From Blastocystis sp. Blastoise (taxonomy: Eukaryota > Sar > Bigyra > Opalinata > Blastocystidae), in the NCBI GenBank assembly GCA_039096225.1, contig JBBPEB010000033.1, positions 738,501 to 802,500 of the forward strand: a DNA stretch of 64,000 nucleotides, read 5' to 3'. A program made the position numbers and the translations under genes. Each line of letters opens with the position of its first letter. The first letter of the stretch is position 1. Shown piece by piece: positions 12,055-27,977 of this stretch. Under the pieces are notes generated by a model that did no database searches, was not told where the DNA came from, and saw only the letters and a program-made list of their open reading frames with translations.

Positions 12055-13571
12055 ATGGCTTTTAAAAACACCCTTTCTGCTGTACTGGTCAATATATTTG
12101 CTGGATGTATCACCGGTTATAATACCGCTGTTGTCAGTGGTCTCGCTTATCCTTTGATTAAGTGTACTATTTTTGAAACTGAAATGTCTGAAGATGAAGT
12201 TTCTGTTTATCAAGGACTCTTCAATGCTTTGATTCTCGTATTTGCTATGTTTGGTTCTATGATGTCTCCTGCCATCGTAAGAGCATTTGGAATTAGAGGA
12301 GCTGCTCTCACCATGAGTATTATTGCTACTATTTGCCCTATTGTCATGGTTCTCTATAAGAATTTCTGGTATATGGCTATTATTCGTGGTTTATGTGGTA
12401 TGTATTTACTTTTTAAACTATACATTAATTATTATACGATTTATAATAAATAAAATATATTTCTATCTATATATACTTTTATAATTTAATGTATATATTT
12501 TTTAGGTCTTGCTGTTGGTATGGTGGGTAACTTTGGACCTATCTACAGTGATACTTATCTTGATCCTGCTACTAGAACCAGAACTAAATCTGTTATTCAA
12601 TTTGCTATCACCTTATCAATTATTGTTGCTGTATGTGTTTAATAAATCATGATAATTTTTATTTTTTCCTCTTTGGTTTTCCTTTTTTCTGTGTTTTTTT
12701 TTCTTGTGTTTTCTCTATATTTTATGTTTATTCTATTGATTTGATATAGTATATCTTTAATTATTTCTTCACACCTTCTTATACTACCACATCATGTACT
12801 CCTTTAACTACTTTCCAATATACTCTTCAATTTGCAATTGGTGCCGTTTTCCCTATATTATTAATGATCACTCTTCTTATTCCCGTTAAGCCTTGTATTT
12901 AATTATTTAATATTTTTATAAATACATATTATATATATTTATATATATATTTTTTATAGATGTTCCTGTTTCAACTGTTGATACCACTAAGTCTTCGTAT
13001 ATATAAATTTTATATCTAAAACATTATTAATTATAATATATTATATATATAGAGTAACTGTTCCTGAATCAAAACCTGTTGAAACTACTCAATCTTCTGA
13101 ATCTACAACTGCTCCTAGTGCTTCTATTGCTGAAGCTGTTGAAGATGCTTCTCCTAATTCTGTTGGTAATCTTGATAATCACTCTGGTATGACTCCTTTA
13201 AGAACTCCTAAAACACCTGGCTCTATTCTTCATCAAAAGAAAGAATCTATATATTCTTGTAAAGTATGTTATATATATATTCTTTTTTGTTTTGATTTTT
13301 TTTTGTTTTATATCACTTTTTGTTTTTGTTTGTTTTATATCACTTTTTGCTTTTGTTTGTTTTAAATATTGTTAATCAATTTTAAAATAAAAATTTCTAT
13401 ATATAATATTTTATAGAATATTAAATATATTTTCTTTATTATTATGCTTGCTGCTGTTAATCAATTAACTGGTGTAAATGGAGTCATTTTCTATGCTCAA
13501 CAAATCTTATCTGGTGCTGGTATTGAAGATGTATATATATATATTTATTATTATTATTATTATTATTATTA

Positions 13572-13603
<32 letters not shown>

Positions 13604-14567
13604 TAAAAGGATTCTAATATATATTCTATAGGCTTTATTAGCTTCTATTTATGTTGTTGCTTTATGGAATTGTCTTACTGTTTTTGTCTACATCTTTATT
13701 TGTGATCGTCTTACTTCTACTACTATTCTTAATATCTCTTTAAGTATTATGATTGTTGGATCTGCCTTCCTAGTCGTGTCGTATGTTATCTATTTATATA
13801 GTATTATTTTATCATCATTTTTATTTATATTTATTTATAATTTATATTTGTATATTATATTGTAATACACATGATTTTATTTAATATTATTATATTTTAA
13901 ACAAAAAAAAAAAATATATATATATATATATTATTTATTTATAGATTCTTTGGAAGTGATATTATTTTCTTTGCCTTTGCTGGTATGATGTTATATCTCT
14001 TAGGTTATGAAAGTGGTACTGGTCCCATCTTCTATGTAGTATCAAGTGAAGGATTACCTCCTGAATTATTAGGTATATATAAACTATAATATATATAATA
14101 ATACATATCATATTCTTTATATATACTATATTTTATATACTATTTTTATAAATGATATATATATATAGAACAAGGTTTATCATTAGCTAATACTTTACTT
14201 TATGTATTTAATATTGTTATCTCCTTCACATTCCCTATTTTACGTGTTAATATTGGTGCTAATTATACATTTATTATTCTTATTCTCATTCAAGTCTTAT
14301 GTATGATCTATTTCAACGTCTATGCTTGGTATATATTCTATATTCATTATTATTTTATTTATTATATTATTTATTTTTTTATATTATTTATTTATTATAT
14401 TATTTATTTATTATATTATTTATTTATTAGTATTTTATTTATTATTTTATTATATTATTTATTTATTTATTATTTATTAATTATTTATTTATTATTTATT
14501 AATATTTAATATATATAGTAGTAATAAGTCTAAGAAATCTACTAGTGCCCAAACTCCTAAGATCTAA
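12055..14567 (+). CDS. Major facilitator superfamily sugar transporter
   Basis: Twelve-helix plasma-membrane carrier of the hexose transporter type, 486 residues from ten exons: 12055-12397, 12506-12630, 12750-12894, 12960-12996, 13053-13263, 13417-13530, 13632-13780, 13945-14072, 14169-14328, 14519-14567. Seen: an N-terminal helix with GCITGYNTAVVSG, IRGLCGLAVGMVGNFGPIYSDT, the helix-7 signature AAVNQLTGVNGVIFYAQQIL, a later GTGPIFYVVSSE (in place of the usual GPIPW) and SLANTLLYVFN. The loop between helices 6 and 7 is enlarged by about 80 Ser/Thr/Pro-rich residues and is spread over three small exons. The substrate cannot be told. CCAAT motifs cluster upstream. Confidence 0.88.
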
Positions 14568-15046
14568 AAAAATGAGTATCACAAAAACATAATTTTATTT
14601 TTCATAAATAAAACGTATAACTATATTGTGTTTGTGTTTTCATTTTTTGTATATTATCATATTATCTGCTTTATATATTATCTTTTTGAATCTTTAACTT
14701 TTATATATATACAAAGAGTATCTTGTTTCACTATAAATTTTTTCTTATTTACTTTATTTTACTCTTGTATTCAATTTCTTTTATAAAAAATCATTTGAAA
14801 TTATACATTTTAATGTATATTATTTTCTTTTATGCTTTATTGTTGTTGCATTAAATTAATAATAATTATCTTTTATTTTTCTTTGTGTTTTGTTACATAT
14901 TGCGATAACTGTTAAATTATAAATGAAATGAGAAAAATCACAAAAAAATAGATATATTTATATAAGATAGAATTTATAAATAAAAACAAATGTTTATAAT
15001 GAAAACAAAAAGAATATGTATTAATAGAGTTATATAAGAAATATAT
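14568..15046. other. Convergent intergenic region
   Basis: 479 bases between the 3' ends of the transporter (plus) and the OTU protease (minus). T- and A-rich, consistent with two 3' flanks. Nothing else seen. Confidence 0.5.
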
Positions 15047-16828
15047 TTATTCCTCTTCTTTCTTTGGAGTATAAACTTTTGGGAAGAATTTACCATAGTA
15101 ATAAATACGATTTGCAAATCCATAACACTGCATAGGGTTTTCTTTCATATTATATACCATACATAAATGATATCTCATACGACCATAACGACTATAAGAA
15201 TGAATAAGAAAAATAGTATCATATATATAAATAGATATATAGTACTACTTTTCAGTTAATAATATGAATTTATATATAAATATATAGTACTTATGGTTAT
15301 ATATATACAGTTTTGGATATTTATGTCTAATTCGTAACATAGTTTGAAAGAAAGCATTTCTTTCTGATATGGTAAATTTAGGCTCTATATATATATTATA
15401 TATAATAGTTATAATAACATATATAAAATTAAAAATATATATAACACAAATATTATATATATACCAGGAATATTTTCTTCTTCTTCTTCATCTTCATCTT
15501 CATCTTCATCTTCATCTTCATCTTCTTCTTCAGAACTGTCTTCTCCAAGTATATTATCGTCTAATTGGAAATCATCATCATCATCATCATCTTCATCTTC
15601 TTCTTCTTTAATTAATTCATTCGTATTATTATTTTGATTTTTCTTTTCCATTTCTTTCTGACGCTCTTCATCTCGTTTCTTTTTCCATTCTTTTGTTTCT
15701 TCAGGAAGTTTATCTTCTATTTCTTTAGATATCTTTGCAAATATTGGCATAGGATTATTCACATTATATGAAGTAGATTGATCTTTACTATTATTATTAT
15801 TTTGATCTTTTGTAAATACAATATTATCTTTAGTAGAATGAGAATTAAGAGCAATACAAGGTAATTTACCGTCTCTTGTACGTACACTGTTATAATGACA
15901 ACTACCTAAATATATAATATGTAATACTTTATTCGATCCAGGGAAATTCTGCATTTCTAAATTAACATGATAATCCTATATATAATAATAATAAACATAA
16001 TAAACATAATAAACATAATAAACATAATAAACATAATAATAATAAACATAATAAACATAATAAACATAACATAAAATTACATAACATAAAATTAAACATA
16101 AACATAACATAATAATAAACATAAACATAACATAATAAATAAATATACTTGATACACAACTATATTATATTCATAAGCTTTAGAAATAGCTTGTAATTCT
16201 AAATTCCCTCCCCAAATACCCGATTTACTCATATGATTCAAATACTATACATATTTATAATATAACAATATTAATAAATACATATACATAAACAATAATA
16301 AATATATATATATTATACTCTATAAAATGGTATTTTATCGGTGTCCATAAAGGGCTCAAAATCATCTTTATGATTGTACATATAAATAATAGCATTCTAT
16401 AGAAATAAAACAAAAATAATAACTAATACTTATATAATATATTATAATCTACTTGCATACCTTTCTAACAATATCAAAACGTTCTTCATCACCATACAAC
16501 TGGTCTGCACATGATCTAAAAAAAAAGATATAATTAAAAAAAAATAAAACTAGAAGCGTCATTCAAACATAAAATTTAAAATGAAAAAAAAAAAGAAATA
16601 GAACAAAAACAAATAGATATACCTGAAAAGACAATTACCATCACCACCAACATGGACGATTGAAAGTCCTTTTTCATGTAATTGATTGAAAACACTCTTA
16701 GGCATGTTCATTCCAAACATTCTTTCACAATTATTCTGAGAAGAATGCTGATTTTTTTTCTCAAAATACTTCCTACGATCATTCTTATCATTAAATCGTT
16801 TTTTGAATTTGTTAAAATGAGAACCCAT
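15047..16828 (-). CDS. OTU-family cysteine protease (deubiquitinase)
   Basis: Predicted ubiquitin-specific cysteine protease, 388 residues, seven exons (minus strand order): 16828-16623, 16515-16461, 16396-16319, 16244-16149, 15975-15465, 15384-15309, 15191-15047. Start chosen at MGSHFNKFKKRFNDK; the frame stays open upstream but looks non-coding. The OTU core is cl:ear: HVGGDGNCLFRSCADQLYGD with catalytic Asp and Cys, DTDKIPFYRYLNHMSKSGIW, GGNLELQAIS, and YLGSCHYNSVR with the catalytic His. Downstream is a charged region with an Asp/Glu tract (15470-15610), then a conserved-looking tail PKFTISERNAFFQTMLRIR and KEEE end. OTUD3/OTUD5-like, but the subfamily is unsure. Confidence 0.9.
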
Positions 16829-17821
16829 TATGTATATGAAGTCAAAAGAATTATTTCTCAATAACCAAGAAAATGTTTGACAATTAACCAAGAGAATCAT
16901 ACTATTTTATGATTTTTATTTTTTCTATTTACCATGTTTATAAAATAATAAATGATCTTCAACTCTGCACGATGCTATTCAACATAATATGGACGCATGA
17001 ATCCAATGAAAAATAATGAGAATTCTTTAATCTAGTTTTTTTATTACTATAAATTATTCTTCAATATTCTTTTATTTTGCACTCAGTATGATTGAGAGAC
17101 TTTATACAAGATATTGAGCTATATTTTATGAGTATGATGATTTCATTTTATCACCTTAACTATATACTATCCATATATATATATTTTGTTAAAATCAAGT
17201 TTTTTGTTATGCTGAAAGATTACACATAATATATGTAACATGGTTGAAGAAATAGAGACTTTTTAAAGAAAAAGACCAACAACATGAATGAGTTTCTCAA
17301 TTTAAAACAATATGACTTTTCTCTTCTTTGATTAACCAATAAAAGAAAGTGGTTATGATAGTTTTTCTTTTGATTGGTTAGGTTGTTTCAATTTTGACAA
17401 AACAGTCACTTATTGTTCTATTGGATGATTCTTCAAAGTTCATCCAATAAAAAGAGGAAAAACCACTAACGAAGCCATTCATTAAGAGTTCTGATTCGCT
17501 TATTTTCTTGGTGACTAATCAAAATTCAGTTTTCTCATCAATTCAACATTTCATTTCTTCTTATCCTTGCCATTCAAAATTTTTTATGGGAATTATTCAT
17601 TTTTCAAAAAAGAAAAACCATTATTATTTATAATTTTGTGTGTGTGACAAAAGAAATAACCGTGTTTATTTCCATGAAAAACATCTTTCAACAAATGAAC
17701 AATAACAAGTAAATCTAAATATAGTGGCTTATACTGATCATTTTCCTTTTAAAAATAAAATAGTTATTGATAATTTATTAATTACTGATATTGTTGTCAA
17801 GGTTGAATATCAGACGAAAAG
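16829..17821. other. Intergenic, divergent promoters of OTU protease and AGC kinase
   Basis: About 1 kb between two divergently transcribed genes. It contains a CCAAT cluster at 17336-17448 (listed separately). No coding sequence recognised. Confidence 0.5.
17336..17448. promoter_or_regulatory. CCAAT-box cluster before the AGC kinase
   Basis: CCAAT or ATTGG at 17336, 17373, 17420 and 17444: four copies in 113 bases, about 375 bases before the kinase ATG at 17822. It has the same composition and density as the cluster before the transporter. Regulatory role inferred. Confidence 0.42.
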
Positions 17822-20800
17822 ATGGCTCAACGGCTACAAAGGATGTCATTGACTCAAATTGATAAGCTTCCTGGCTTCCCAGATCAGTTAGCAGCGAAGA
17901 GATCACAATGTAAATAAACGATTATTATAAGAATTAATATTACCTTTACTCTTTATTGTTGTATAGTGAGTGACACTCGTTCAACATCTCCTGCTGTTAG
18001 CATTTCAAGTGACAAATCAGATACGAAGGCACAGGTAATGATTATCATTATTTTTTCATTTCTTTGTTTAAGATTGATATATATATATTTTTGATTTTAA
18101 AATTACAATTTTCTAAATATATATAGCTGACATTTAAAAGATTGGAAGTATTAAGTCAAGAAAGAAAGGATACAAAAATCAAAGCTGATGTAGATGTTCG
18201 AAAGATTGTAGAAAAAATTGATCAAAATATGGATACATATTTTGAAGAAATGAATTTTAATCAATTAGCAGTTCTTAATAATTTTATTGAATCATGTAAA
18301 TATATATTTTTATCTTCATTTTTTAAAATATTTGTTTTAGAACATGTTTATAAATGATATTATTTCTATAGGTCAAGCTTTCATTTCATTACCTTATGCA
18401 GGTACTTCACAAGAAGTTTTAAGGTCTATTATTGATAAGATGACAGTATTTATTTTTATTAAAATTATTTTTATTATTATTATTATATAGGAATATAGTA
18501 ATTATTTTGATAGAGAGACGTCACCTTTTAATCCTGCTACTAAAGTGTTATTTATAATCTCTCCTTTATTACGTATATTATTATACTTATTATTAAATTA
18601 TATTATTGTTATAATTATTAAAATAGTTATTATTATTATTATTATTGTTATTATTTTTATTTTTATTTTTATTATTATATATATTATTTTGTATACATAT
18701 CTGTCTATATACTTCTATATATAGGTTTTAATATTGAAGAGGATGATGTGTTGATCGATAGACGTGAGACCGAGACCCCTGATGTTAATCAGCATGATAT
18801 AGCAGAAGTAATGAAGAAGAGTATGCAATGGAAAGATTGGGGTGATGAATGGATTAAAGATCAGAAGGAATCACATCAGGAAGAAGAACAAAAACAACCA
18901 GAAAAGAATTTATTATTATGTAGAATATGTGAACAGAAAATAGAAGCAAGTAAAATGAAAGAACATAATATTACATGTTCAAGGTAATTATTATTATATG
19001 TTTATTATTATTATATATTTATTATTATTATTATTATTATCATCATCATTATCATCATCATTACTATTATATATAGAAATATGTTGGTATATTCCTCTAA
19101 TTATACTATAAGAAAGTTGTTAAAACAATTATCATCGACTGTATATCGAATTGACAATTGTATAACAACCCAAAGTCAACTGTCCTCTTCAATTAAACAT
19201 GAAGATCTTGTACAAGGCAAAAGTATATATATATATATATAATTATTATTATCATAAAAGTATTTTTATATTTTATTTAAGAATAAAATTGTTATTTATA
19301 TAATTATTTTTCTTGTTGGGAAATTGATTCCATTTTAATAATAATATATATATATATTATAATATATTATTCCTATTTCCCTATATTAATTAAATATATA
19401 AGAAAAATGAAAAGGCATTGTGAATTATAGATAAATTAATAATGTCAGATATTTTTTCTATATTATTTATATATATATATTATTTTATTTGAATAAGAAT
19501 ATACTATCAATATATATATATAGAGGTATTATCGTTGATATTATCATATATGTCAATGTTAGTAAATCAAGATGAGAGTTTAGTTGATGTTACAAGTCAA
19601 AGAGATACCATGTTACAACTACAAACTATTTGTAAAGAACAATTCGAATTCCCTATTATTGAAGTGGCTTCGCTTTGTGAAAATTGTTATGATGTATATA
19701 TACATGTGATATTATATAATATTATGAATAATATTTTATTTATTGTATAATAATTTATATATATATAATAGATTATAATTGAATTATTATTATTATATAA
19801 TAAACATACTCATAATATACTATATAGGCTTTAACTCAAAGATTAAAGATATTAGAGACTACTACTCCTGATGTATTTCAAACACATAATATGCCTTCTA
19901 GAACTATAGGTAAACCAAGTATACGTGATTTCCAACTACTAAAACCTATTTCAAGAGGTGCTTATGGTAAAGTATTTTTAGCAAGAAAGATTACAACTGG
20001 TGATTTATATGCTATTAAAACTATGAATAAACGTGAATTAATACGTAAGAATCAAACTGCTCATATTCAAGCAGAACAACGTATTATGTCACAAGCAAAT
20101 AATCCTTTTGTTGTTAAATTATATTATAGTTTTCAAAGTCGTAATCATTTATATTTAGTTATGGAATTTATTAATGGTGGTGATTTATTTTCTATGTTAC
20201 AAAATTTACAAGTATTACCTGAAGAAATGGTAATACAATATGGTGCAGAAATTGTATTAGCTTTAGAATATTTACATGATACTTTACATGTAGTTCATAG
20301 AGATTTAAAACCTGATAATATATTAATATCCAATACGGGTCATCTGAAATTGACTGATTTCGGATTAAGTCAGATTGGTGTTGCTGAACGTCATGCTGAG
20401 CGTCATGATGACGATACTATTGGTGGTACACGTAATCGATATGATAGTAGTCGTAGTTTCTTTTATAGTAGTAGTGGTAGTAATAGTGGTAGTAATAATA
20501 ATTTAGTTGGTTTTAATTCTTCTGTAAATGGTAGTCCTAATAATAATGATTCATTTGGATTATCTTTAAATAAACGTGGTCTTCATACTATTACTGCTAC
20601 TAATGAGAATGATGAAGATGAAATTGATCTTTCAGAAGATGATTTGAAATTAATTAAAAATTCAAATGATACGAATAATTCGGATACAAAGAATGTTATA
20701 TTATCAAGTAAAGATATTAATACAATTCATTCTCCAAAAGATACATCTACTAATAATAAATCAAAAGTTGAGAATACATCTTCAAATTCCCGTGGGAATC

Positions 20801-21632
20801 GGTCTCCAGAACCAATGTCTTATTATGGTCGTGAACGGTTTACAACTCATAGCGGTGGTTTTGATTTAGGAAATCCTTATAAGAATAGTAATGATAATAA
20901 TTTCTTAGAAGATTTAGATGAAGTATTAGAAATAGTAAAAACAGAAGAAAATACAGATAAACAGAATAAGAATAAGAATATAAATGATGAATCACAAGAT
21001 GAACAAACAAAACATTTATTAGAGAATGAAGAATTAAATAAAAAAAGAAAAGAACGATTTTTTCATACTCGTAAAGATCATGTTAGTCAAGTAGGTACAC
21101 CTGATTATATGGCACCAGAATTATTATTAGGTATACAAGGGGGTCCTTGTACAGATTGGTGGTCCTTTGGAGTTATTTTATATGAGTTATTAATTGGTTT
21201 CCCGCCATTTAATGATAGTACACCTGAAAAAATATTTGATAAAATTATACATAAACGAATGGCATGGCCTAATGTATATATATATTATTATTATTATTAT
21301 TATTTATATTAAGTATTATTTATTTATATTTTTTTAAAGTATATACTATATTATTGACTATTAAATATTATTTGTTTATTTATAATATTTTTTTGTATTT
21401 ATATCTATATTATTACCTATTATATATATATAAATAGGTTCCAGAGGAGATGTCCCCAGAAGCATATAATTTAATAGATGGTTTATTAGATTTAAATCCA
21501 GATACTAGATTAGGTAGTAAGGGCACATACGAAATAAAAGAACATCCTTTCTTCTTAGGAGTTGACTGGGATGCACTTAGTAATGAAGTATATATATATA
21601 TAGTTGTATTATTATTATTATTATTATTATTA

Positions 21633-21681
<49 letters not shown>

Positions 21682-22501
21682 CTTTATTATTATTCTTATT
21701 ATTCTTAATTAAATGAAACTATTATATATATAGTTAACAGATGCATGTTTTGTTCCTGAAGTAACAGATAAAACGGATACTTCATATTTTATTAGTCGTC
21801 ATCAAGATGGAAATGACGCATCCGCGTCATTCCAATTATCTTTAGATCGAACTGTACCCCCTACATCATCCAATGGAGTCTCTTCTATTCATGTTAATAC
21901 TAATATTAATAATAATACTACTACTAATAATAATAAGATTAATAGTAATATTGGTGATCCTCAATATAATGAGTCTATGATGAATCGTATGAATAGTATT
22001 AGTAGTAATAGTAGTAATGATAGTATAAATAGTGAAGATGATGAATTCTTTACTAACTTTGATTATAGTAATGTATTTAGTTTACAAGGTATTAATAATG
22101 ATGCTATTACATGTAATACACCTGTTACTTCTCCCGCGGGAAATCAATTCAGTACACAATCATCGCCTCAAGGATCTTCTACTAGTAATTCTCAGAATAA
22201 TAATATGAACATAAATACATCTATCGATAATAATAATAAAGAAAATATCATATATGATACATCAAATAAAAATACTACTACTACTACTACTACTTCCACT
22301 ACTACTACTACTACTCCTGTAGTAACAACTACTCCTTTATATAATGATTATAATATAGATGATGCTGAAATTGATGCTTTAATTGATGATGAAGAATTAA
22401 ATAATTTGCCTCGTCGACGACAGAAACAACGAGCTATGGCACAAGATAATATCGATTTATCTTCTATTTCAGATGATCCCTTTGAAGATTTAACATATTA
22501 A
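17822..22501 (+). CDS. Rim15/Greatwall/MAST-type AGC protein kinase with N-terminal zinc finger
   Basis: Ser/Thr kinase of 1139 residues, eleven exons: 17822-17909, 17967-18034, 18127-18295, 18372-18445, 18491-18572, 18725-18983, 19077-19222, 19524-19693, 19828-21273, 21438-21587, 21734-22501. A zinc finger CRICEQKIEASKMKEHNITC in exon 6 matches the finger of Rim15 and plant IREH-type kinases. The kinase domain starts near residue 386: RGAYGKVFLARK, HRDLKPDN (about 509), DFG (529), then about 240 low-complexity residues before VGTPDYMAPE (774), DWWSFGVILYELL and LLDLNPDTRLG. An activation-loop insertion of this kind marks the Greatwall/Rim15 group. The C-terminal tail is Asn/Thr/Ser-rich. In relatives this group controls quiescence, mitotic entry or stress responses through small phosphatase inhibitors; here that is inference. 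Four CCAAT motifs lie upstream. Confidence 0.9.
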
Positions 22502-23493
22502 AGAGGATTGTTCAATATATATAATATATATTAACATATATATACTATATATATACTATATATATTCATAGTACTATAGAAATATATATTTTAAAGATTA
22601 ATATCGATTTTTCTTTATTTTTTGATTCAATTACAATCAACTATATATAAATGTATTATATAAATGTATTATATATTTTCTATATGTTTATCATTTTTTG
22701 TTTGTTTTTCTAGTATTACGTTCTGTTATATTATATTTTTAAATAATATATAAAATATATATCACTTGAAATAACTTTCTTGTATTTTTCAATATATATT
22801 TTTATATATTCTCTATAAATTCTATGATTATATAATAAATTTTGTATATATTAATATCAATTTGTTTATTCATGTTTTATTCCCTTTTTTTCTATATATT
22901 TATATATACTTTTTTTTCCTCTTCATTTTTATTTTCTTATTTAATATATAGCCTTTTTTTTTCAATTATATATATATATAAGATGAAAATTTTGACTTTC
23001 TTTTTGTTATTATTTTTTTCTCTTAATTTTATATATTTATTCTTCTTTTCATCCTCTTATTATTTTTCTTGTCTTCATTATTATTTAATTTTATAAATCC
23101 TTTTTTTTTTTAATTTATTTATATCATTCTTCAATATATTTTCTTTTTAATAAATTAATGATTGCTTTTTATTAAAACTATAAATTACATTCTTTTCTAG
23201 TTTTTTCTTTTCTCTTTTTTTTTCTGATTGTGCTTTTTTATATATATTTTCGTTTTTCCTTTTTTTTTCTTATTTTTATCTACTATACAGATTACATATA
23301 TATAAACAACAATGTTAAAAATATTTATTGCTTTCAAACGCCTTCGTCTTTGTTTTCGAAGCTTTTTATTATGAAATGAATATATGTATATTTTTTTCTT
23401 TATTTTTGTTGTAATTATTGTATCTTCTACTTCTACCCTTTAGATGATGATTATATATTTTTTTTCTCTTTTTATTTGTTGCTACTTTGTTAA

Positions 23494-23536
<43 letters not shown>

Positions 23537-23870
23537 TTCTCTCTGGATATAATTAGTTCTAGTATATATCTTTCTAACATTTTCATTAGTTTTCTCATTT
23601 TATATCAAATTTTAATGCTTTCTTCAATTGTTTTGTTTTTGATGTCTGTTATATTCAAATAATATATATTGTTATTCTTTTATTTTCAATTAAATAACAG
23701 ACTATATTGATTTAAAAAAATATTAAATTTTTAAAAAACTAAACTTTGAATGAGAAACTATATTATCTTCAAACCATATTTTCATTTAAAAAAATAAATA
23801 AAAAATGATAAAGATAAAATATCAAAACAAGAAAAAAAAATTGAAATAAAAACAATAAAGAATAAACCTT
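22502..23870. other. Convergent T-rich intergenic region
   Basis: 1.4 kb between the 3' ends of the kinase (plus) and S-adenosylhomocysteinase (minus). Long T-rich runs and a TA repeat near 23505-23532. Frames here translate only to Phe/Tyr/Leu-rich strings and are not credible genes. Confidence 0.55.
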
Positions 23871-25633
<1,763 letters not shown>

Positions 25634-25941
25634 TGTTGTTGACGAATCTTAATTATTAATTAATAACAATATTGTCTGGTTTAGGAAATACGAGAGCTTC
25701 GTCTGATACCATGAAAAGAAGAAAATAACAAAAAATTCGCCAATTTTTCTATCATTATTCACGGGAATTCCGTTTCTCTTTTTAGAAACTGTTTGTTTCT
25801 TTGCTTTCGTTCTGTTTCTGTTTTATTTAATAAAAAAAAATATTCTTGTATATCCTTTTTATGAAAGTGCAGGAATTTATATTTCTGTGTATTTTAGTTT
25901 TATCAGTTGATACTGATCAGCGACTCTATTGTTATCAGCAT
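25634..25941. other. Short divergent promoter region
   Basis: About 300 bases separate the ATG of S-adenosylhomocysteinase (minus) from the preferred ATG of the Ap4A phosphorylase gene (plus), so both promoters must lie here. It includes a CACGGGAATTCCG word near 25759. No further signal recognised. Confidence 0.45.
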
Positions 25942-27379
25942 ATGTCTATAGGAGTTAAACAAACACTATCAAAATTGAAGAAATATATGGGAATGAGTTC
26001 GTTAAAAGAAATTATCAGTCACAAATGGAATCAATGTATTGAGAATAAGAATATATTTTTTATTTTATCTGAAAAGAGAGTTCAATATGATGCGAATATA
26101 CCTGTATATCTTAATATTATTTATAATATATATGATAATTGCATTACTAATCTTTTATACTACTTAGTTTATTATACGATATTTAAATAATGATGATTTG
26201 AAGTTAAAGAAATCTAATTTGAAAAGAACTGGACAATTTGTGGATCCATTCTGTTTAGAATATAGAAGAAATGAAGGAAGTCATTTAGTTGTTGAAGAAT
26301 TTGATAATTATGCATTGCTATTCAACAAATTCTCTGTAATTGATCATCATATGATTCTAGTTCCAGATACTCCTTATCCTCAAACAGATCCATTATCTAA
26401 AACCGATTTTCAACGAATGTTACATATATTAAAGGATATCCCTTCCTTAGTATTTTATAATTGTGGGATACAATCAGGAGCAAGTCAACCTCATAAACAT
26501 ATTCAAGTATATCTATAGATTATATAGTATTGAGTAACATATATGTTATATGTATTATATAGTTTATATAGTATATTATAGATAATATACTAATACTATA
26601 ATATATATATAGATTGTCCCTATGTATTCTTTTGATAATTCTGAATTACCTATAGAAAAAGGATTAGAAGAATTTATAAAGAAAAGTGAATGTCATAATT
26701 GTATATATATTATAATTTTTTATATATAAATTTTTAAATATTTTTATTAAATATATTTTTTTTATTAAATTTTTAATTAGTATTATATTATAGATGATAA
26801 ATGTATATTTGAATTACCATCATTTGATTTTCAACATGGTATAATGAAAGTAGATCTTTCTACTATTAATGATAATACTTCTGATATATTATATGCTCAG
26901 TATATATCTCTAATGAATTATCTTCATTTATCTACTCTTTCTTCTACTCAAACAATTACGGACCATCTAGTAGATACTCAACAATCCTATAACTTTTTAT
27001 TAACACCTAAATATATGATCATTGTACCAAGATCTATTGTATATATTATGTTTATTATTATCTGAGATATTATTTTATTATTATTATTATTATTTTATTA
27101 TTTGTTTATTATTATTTTTAACCAAATTATTATTATTATTATTATGATTATTATGATTATGCTTATTATATAGGATAGTTATGAAGGTGTAAATGTGAAT
27201 TCACTTGGTTTTATCGGATCTTTAGTTGTCAATAATGAAAGTATATCAATTATATATTAATTTATTATTATCAATATTTTATTAATGTACTTCTTATAGA
27301 AAATAACCAAGTTTTAGAAGATGAAGGTCCTTTACATATTTTAAAGCATGTATCTATTCCTAAAGAAAAATATATATAA
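25942..27379 (+). CDS. Ap4A phosphorylase / ATP adenylyltransferase (APA1/APA2 family)
   Basis: HIT-superfamily enzyme that phosphorolyses diadenosine tetraphosphate to ATP and ADP. Six exons: 25942-26103, 26168-26506, 26613-26700, 26794-27038, 27174-27240, 27300-27379; 326 residues. Seen: PFIIRYLNNDDL, FVDPFCLEYRRNEGSHLVVE, LLFNKFSVIDHHMILVP, the catalytic GIQSGASQPHKHIQ, and the C-terminal domain LLTPKYMIIVPRS followed by VNSLGFIGSLVV. An in-frame ATG at 25861 would add 27 hydrophobic residues; the ATG at 25942 gives an N-terminus more like known family members. The length fits the family (320-340). Confidence 0.9.
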
Positions 27380-27977
27380 TCTTCTATACAACTATTCTTT
27401 TTAAAAAAGAATCCAATTTTTTTATGTATATGAGTTATTATTCCTTTTTTTTAACATTTATATCCTTTTTCAGTTTTTATCTTTTTTTTTTACTTTTCTT
27501 AATTACGTTTAACTTCTTCTTCTTATCGTTCTAGTTTTTTATTTTTGTAATTTCAATGTTTCTATATAATACTATAATTTGTCTAACAAATTTCACATTT
27601 TTTTCATGGAGTTCACATATTAAGATAATAGAGTAGCTTAAACCATTCATGTTACGTATTTATTGATATTTATGATCTTTTCTTAATAACAGACACAGAT
27701 AATTACACTTTAATTAAAAATTCCATTTTTTTTTTTTTTTTAATAAATTCCCGTGAAACAAAGATTACTTCATTTTTTAAATTTTCTCATTGTTTACGCT
27801 ATCAGTTCTGTTTTGCGGTTCTTTTTTTTCTAAAAAGAAATTTTCCCTTTATTTACCATGAAGAATCATGGGGAAAATAGTTTTCTTTTTTTATTCAGTC
27901 GTCTCTGAGAACATATGGTGTAAATCAGATTATTTTTATTAGACTTTATCATTTTATTTAAAAGTATTATAATAAAA
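27380..27977. other. Intergenic, Ap4A phosphorylase to SR protein
   Basis: About 600 T-rich bases; 3' flank followed by the promoter of the SR-protein gene. Contains a TTCCCGTG word near 27749. No gene seen. Confidence 0.5.

Noticed and set aside
12895..13380. Stop codons created by polyadenylation, as described in Blastocystis (TGTTTGTT downstream motif)
   Set aside because: Every complete gene here has an encoded TAA or TAG, and the TGTTTGTT-like words seen (for example 13325) are inside introns.
22842..23662. Phe/Tyr/Leu-rich open frames in the T-rich spacer
   Set aside because: Low-complexity translation of T-rich 3' flanks without introns, motifs or codon bias like the real genes.
25848..25860. 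ATATCCTTTT upstream of the Ap4A phosphorylase as a U12 5' splice site
   Set aside because: No upstream coding exon, and no U12 branch site or AC/AG end that would join a frame.
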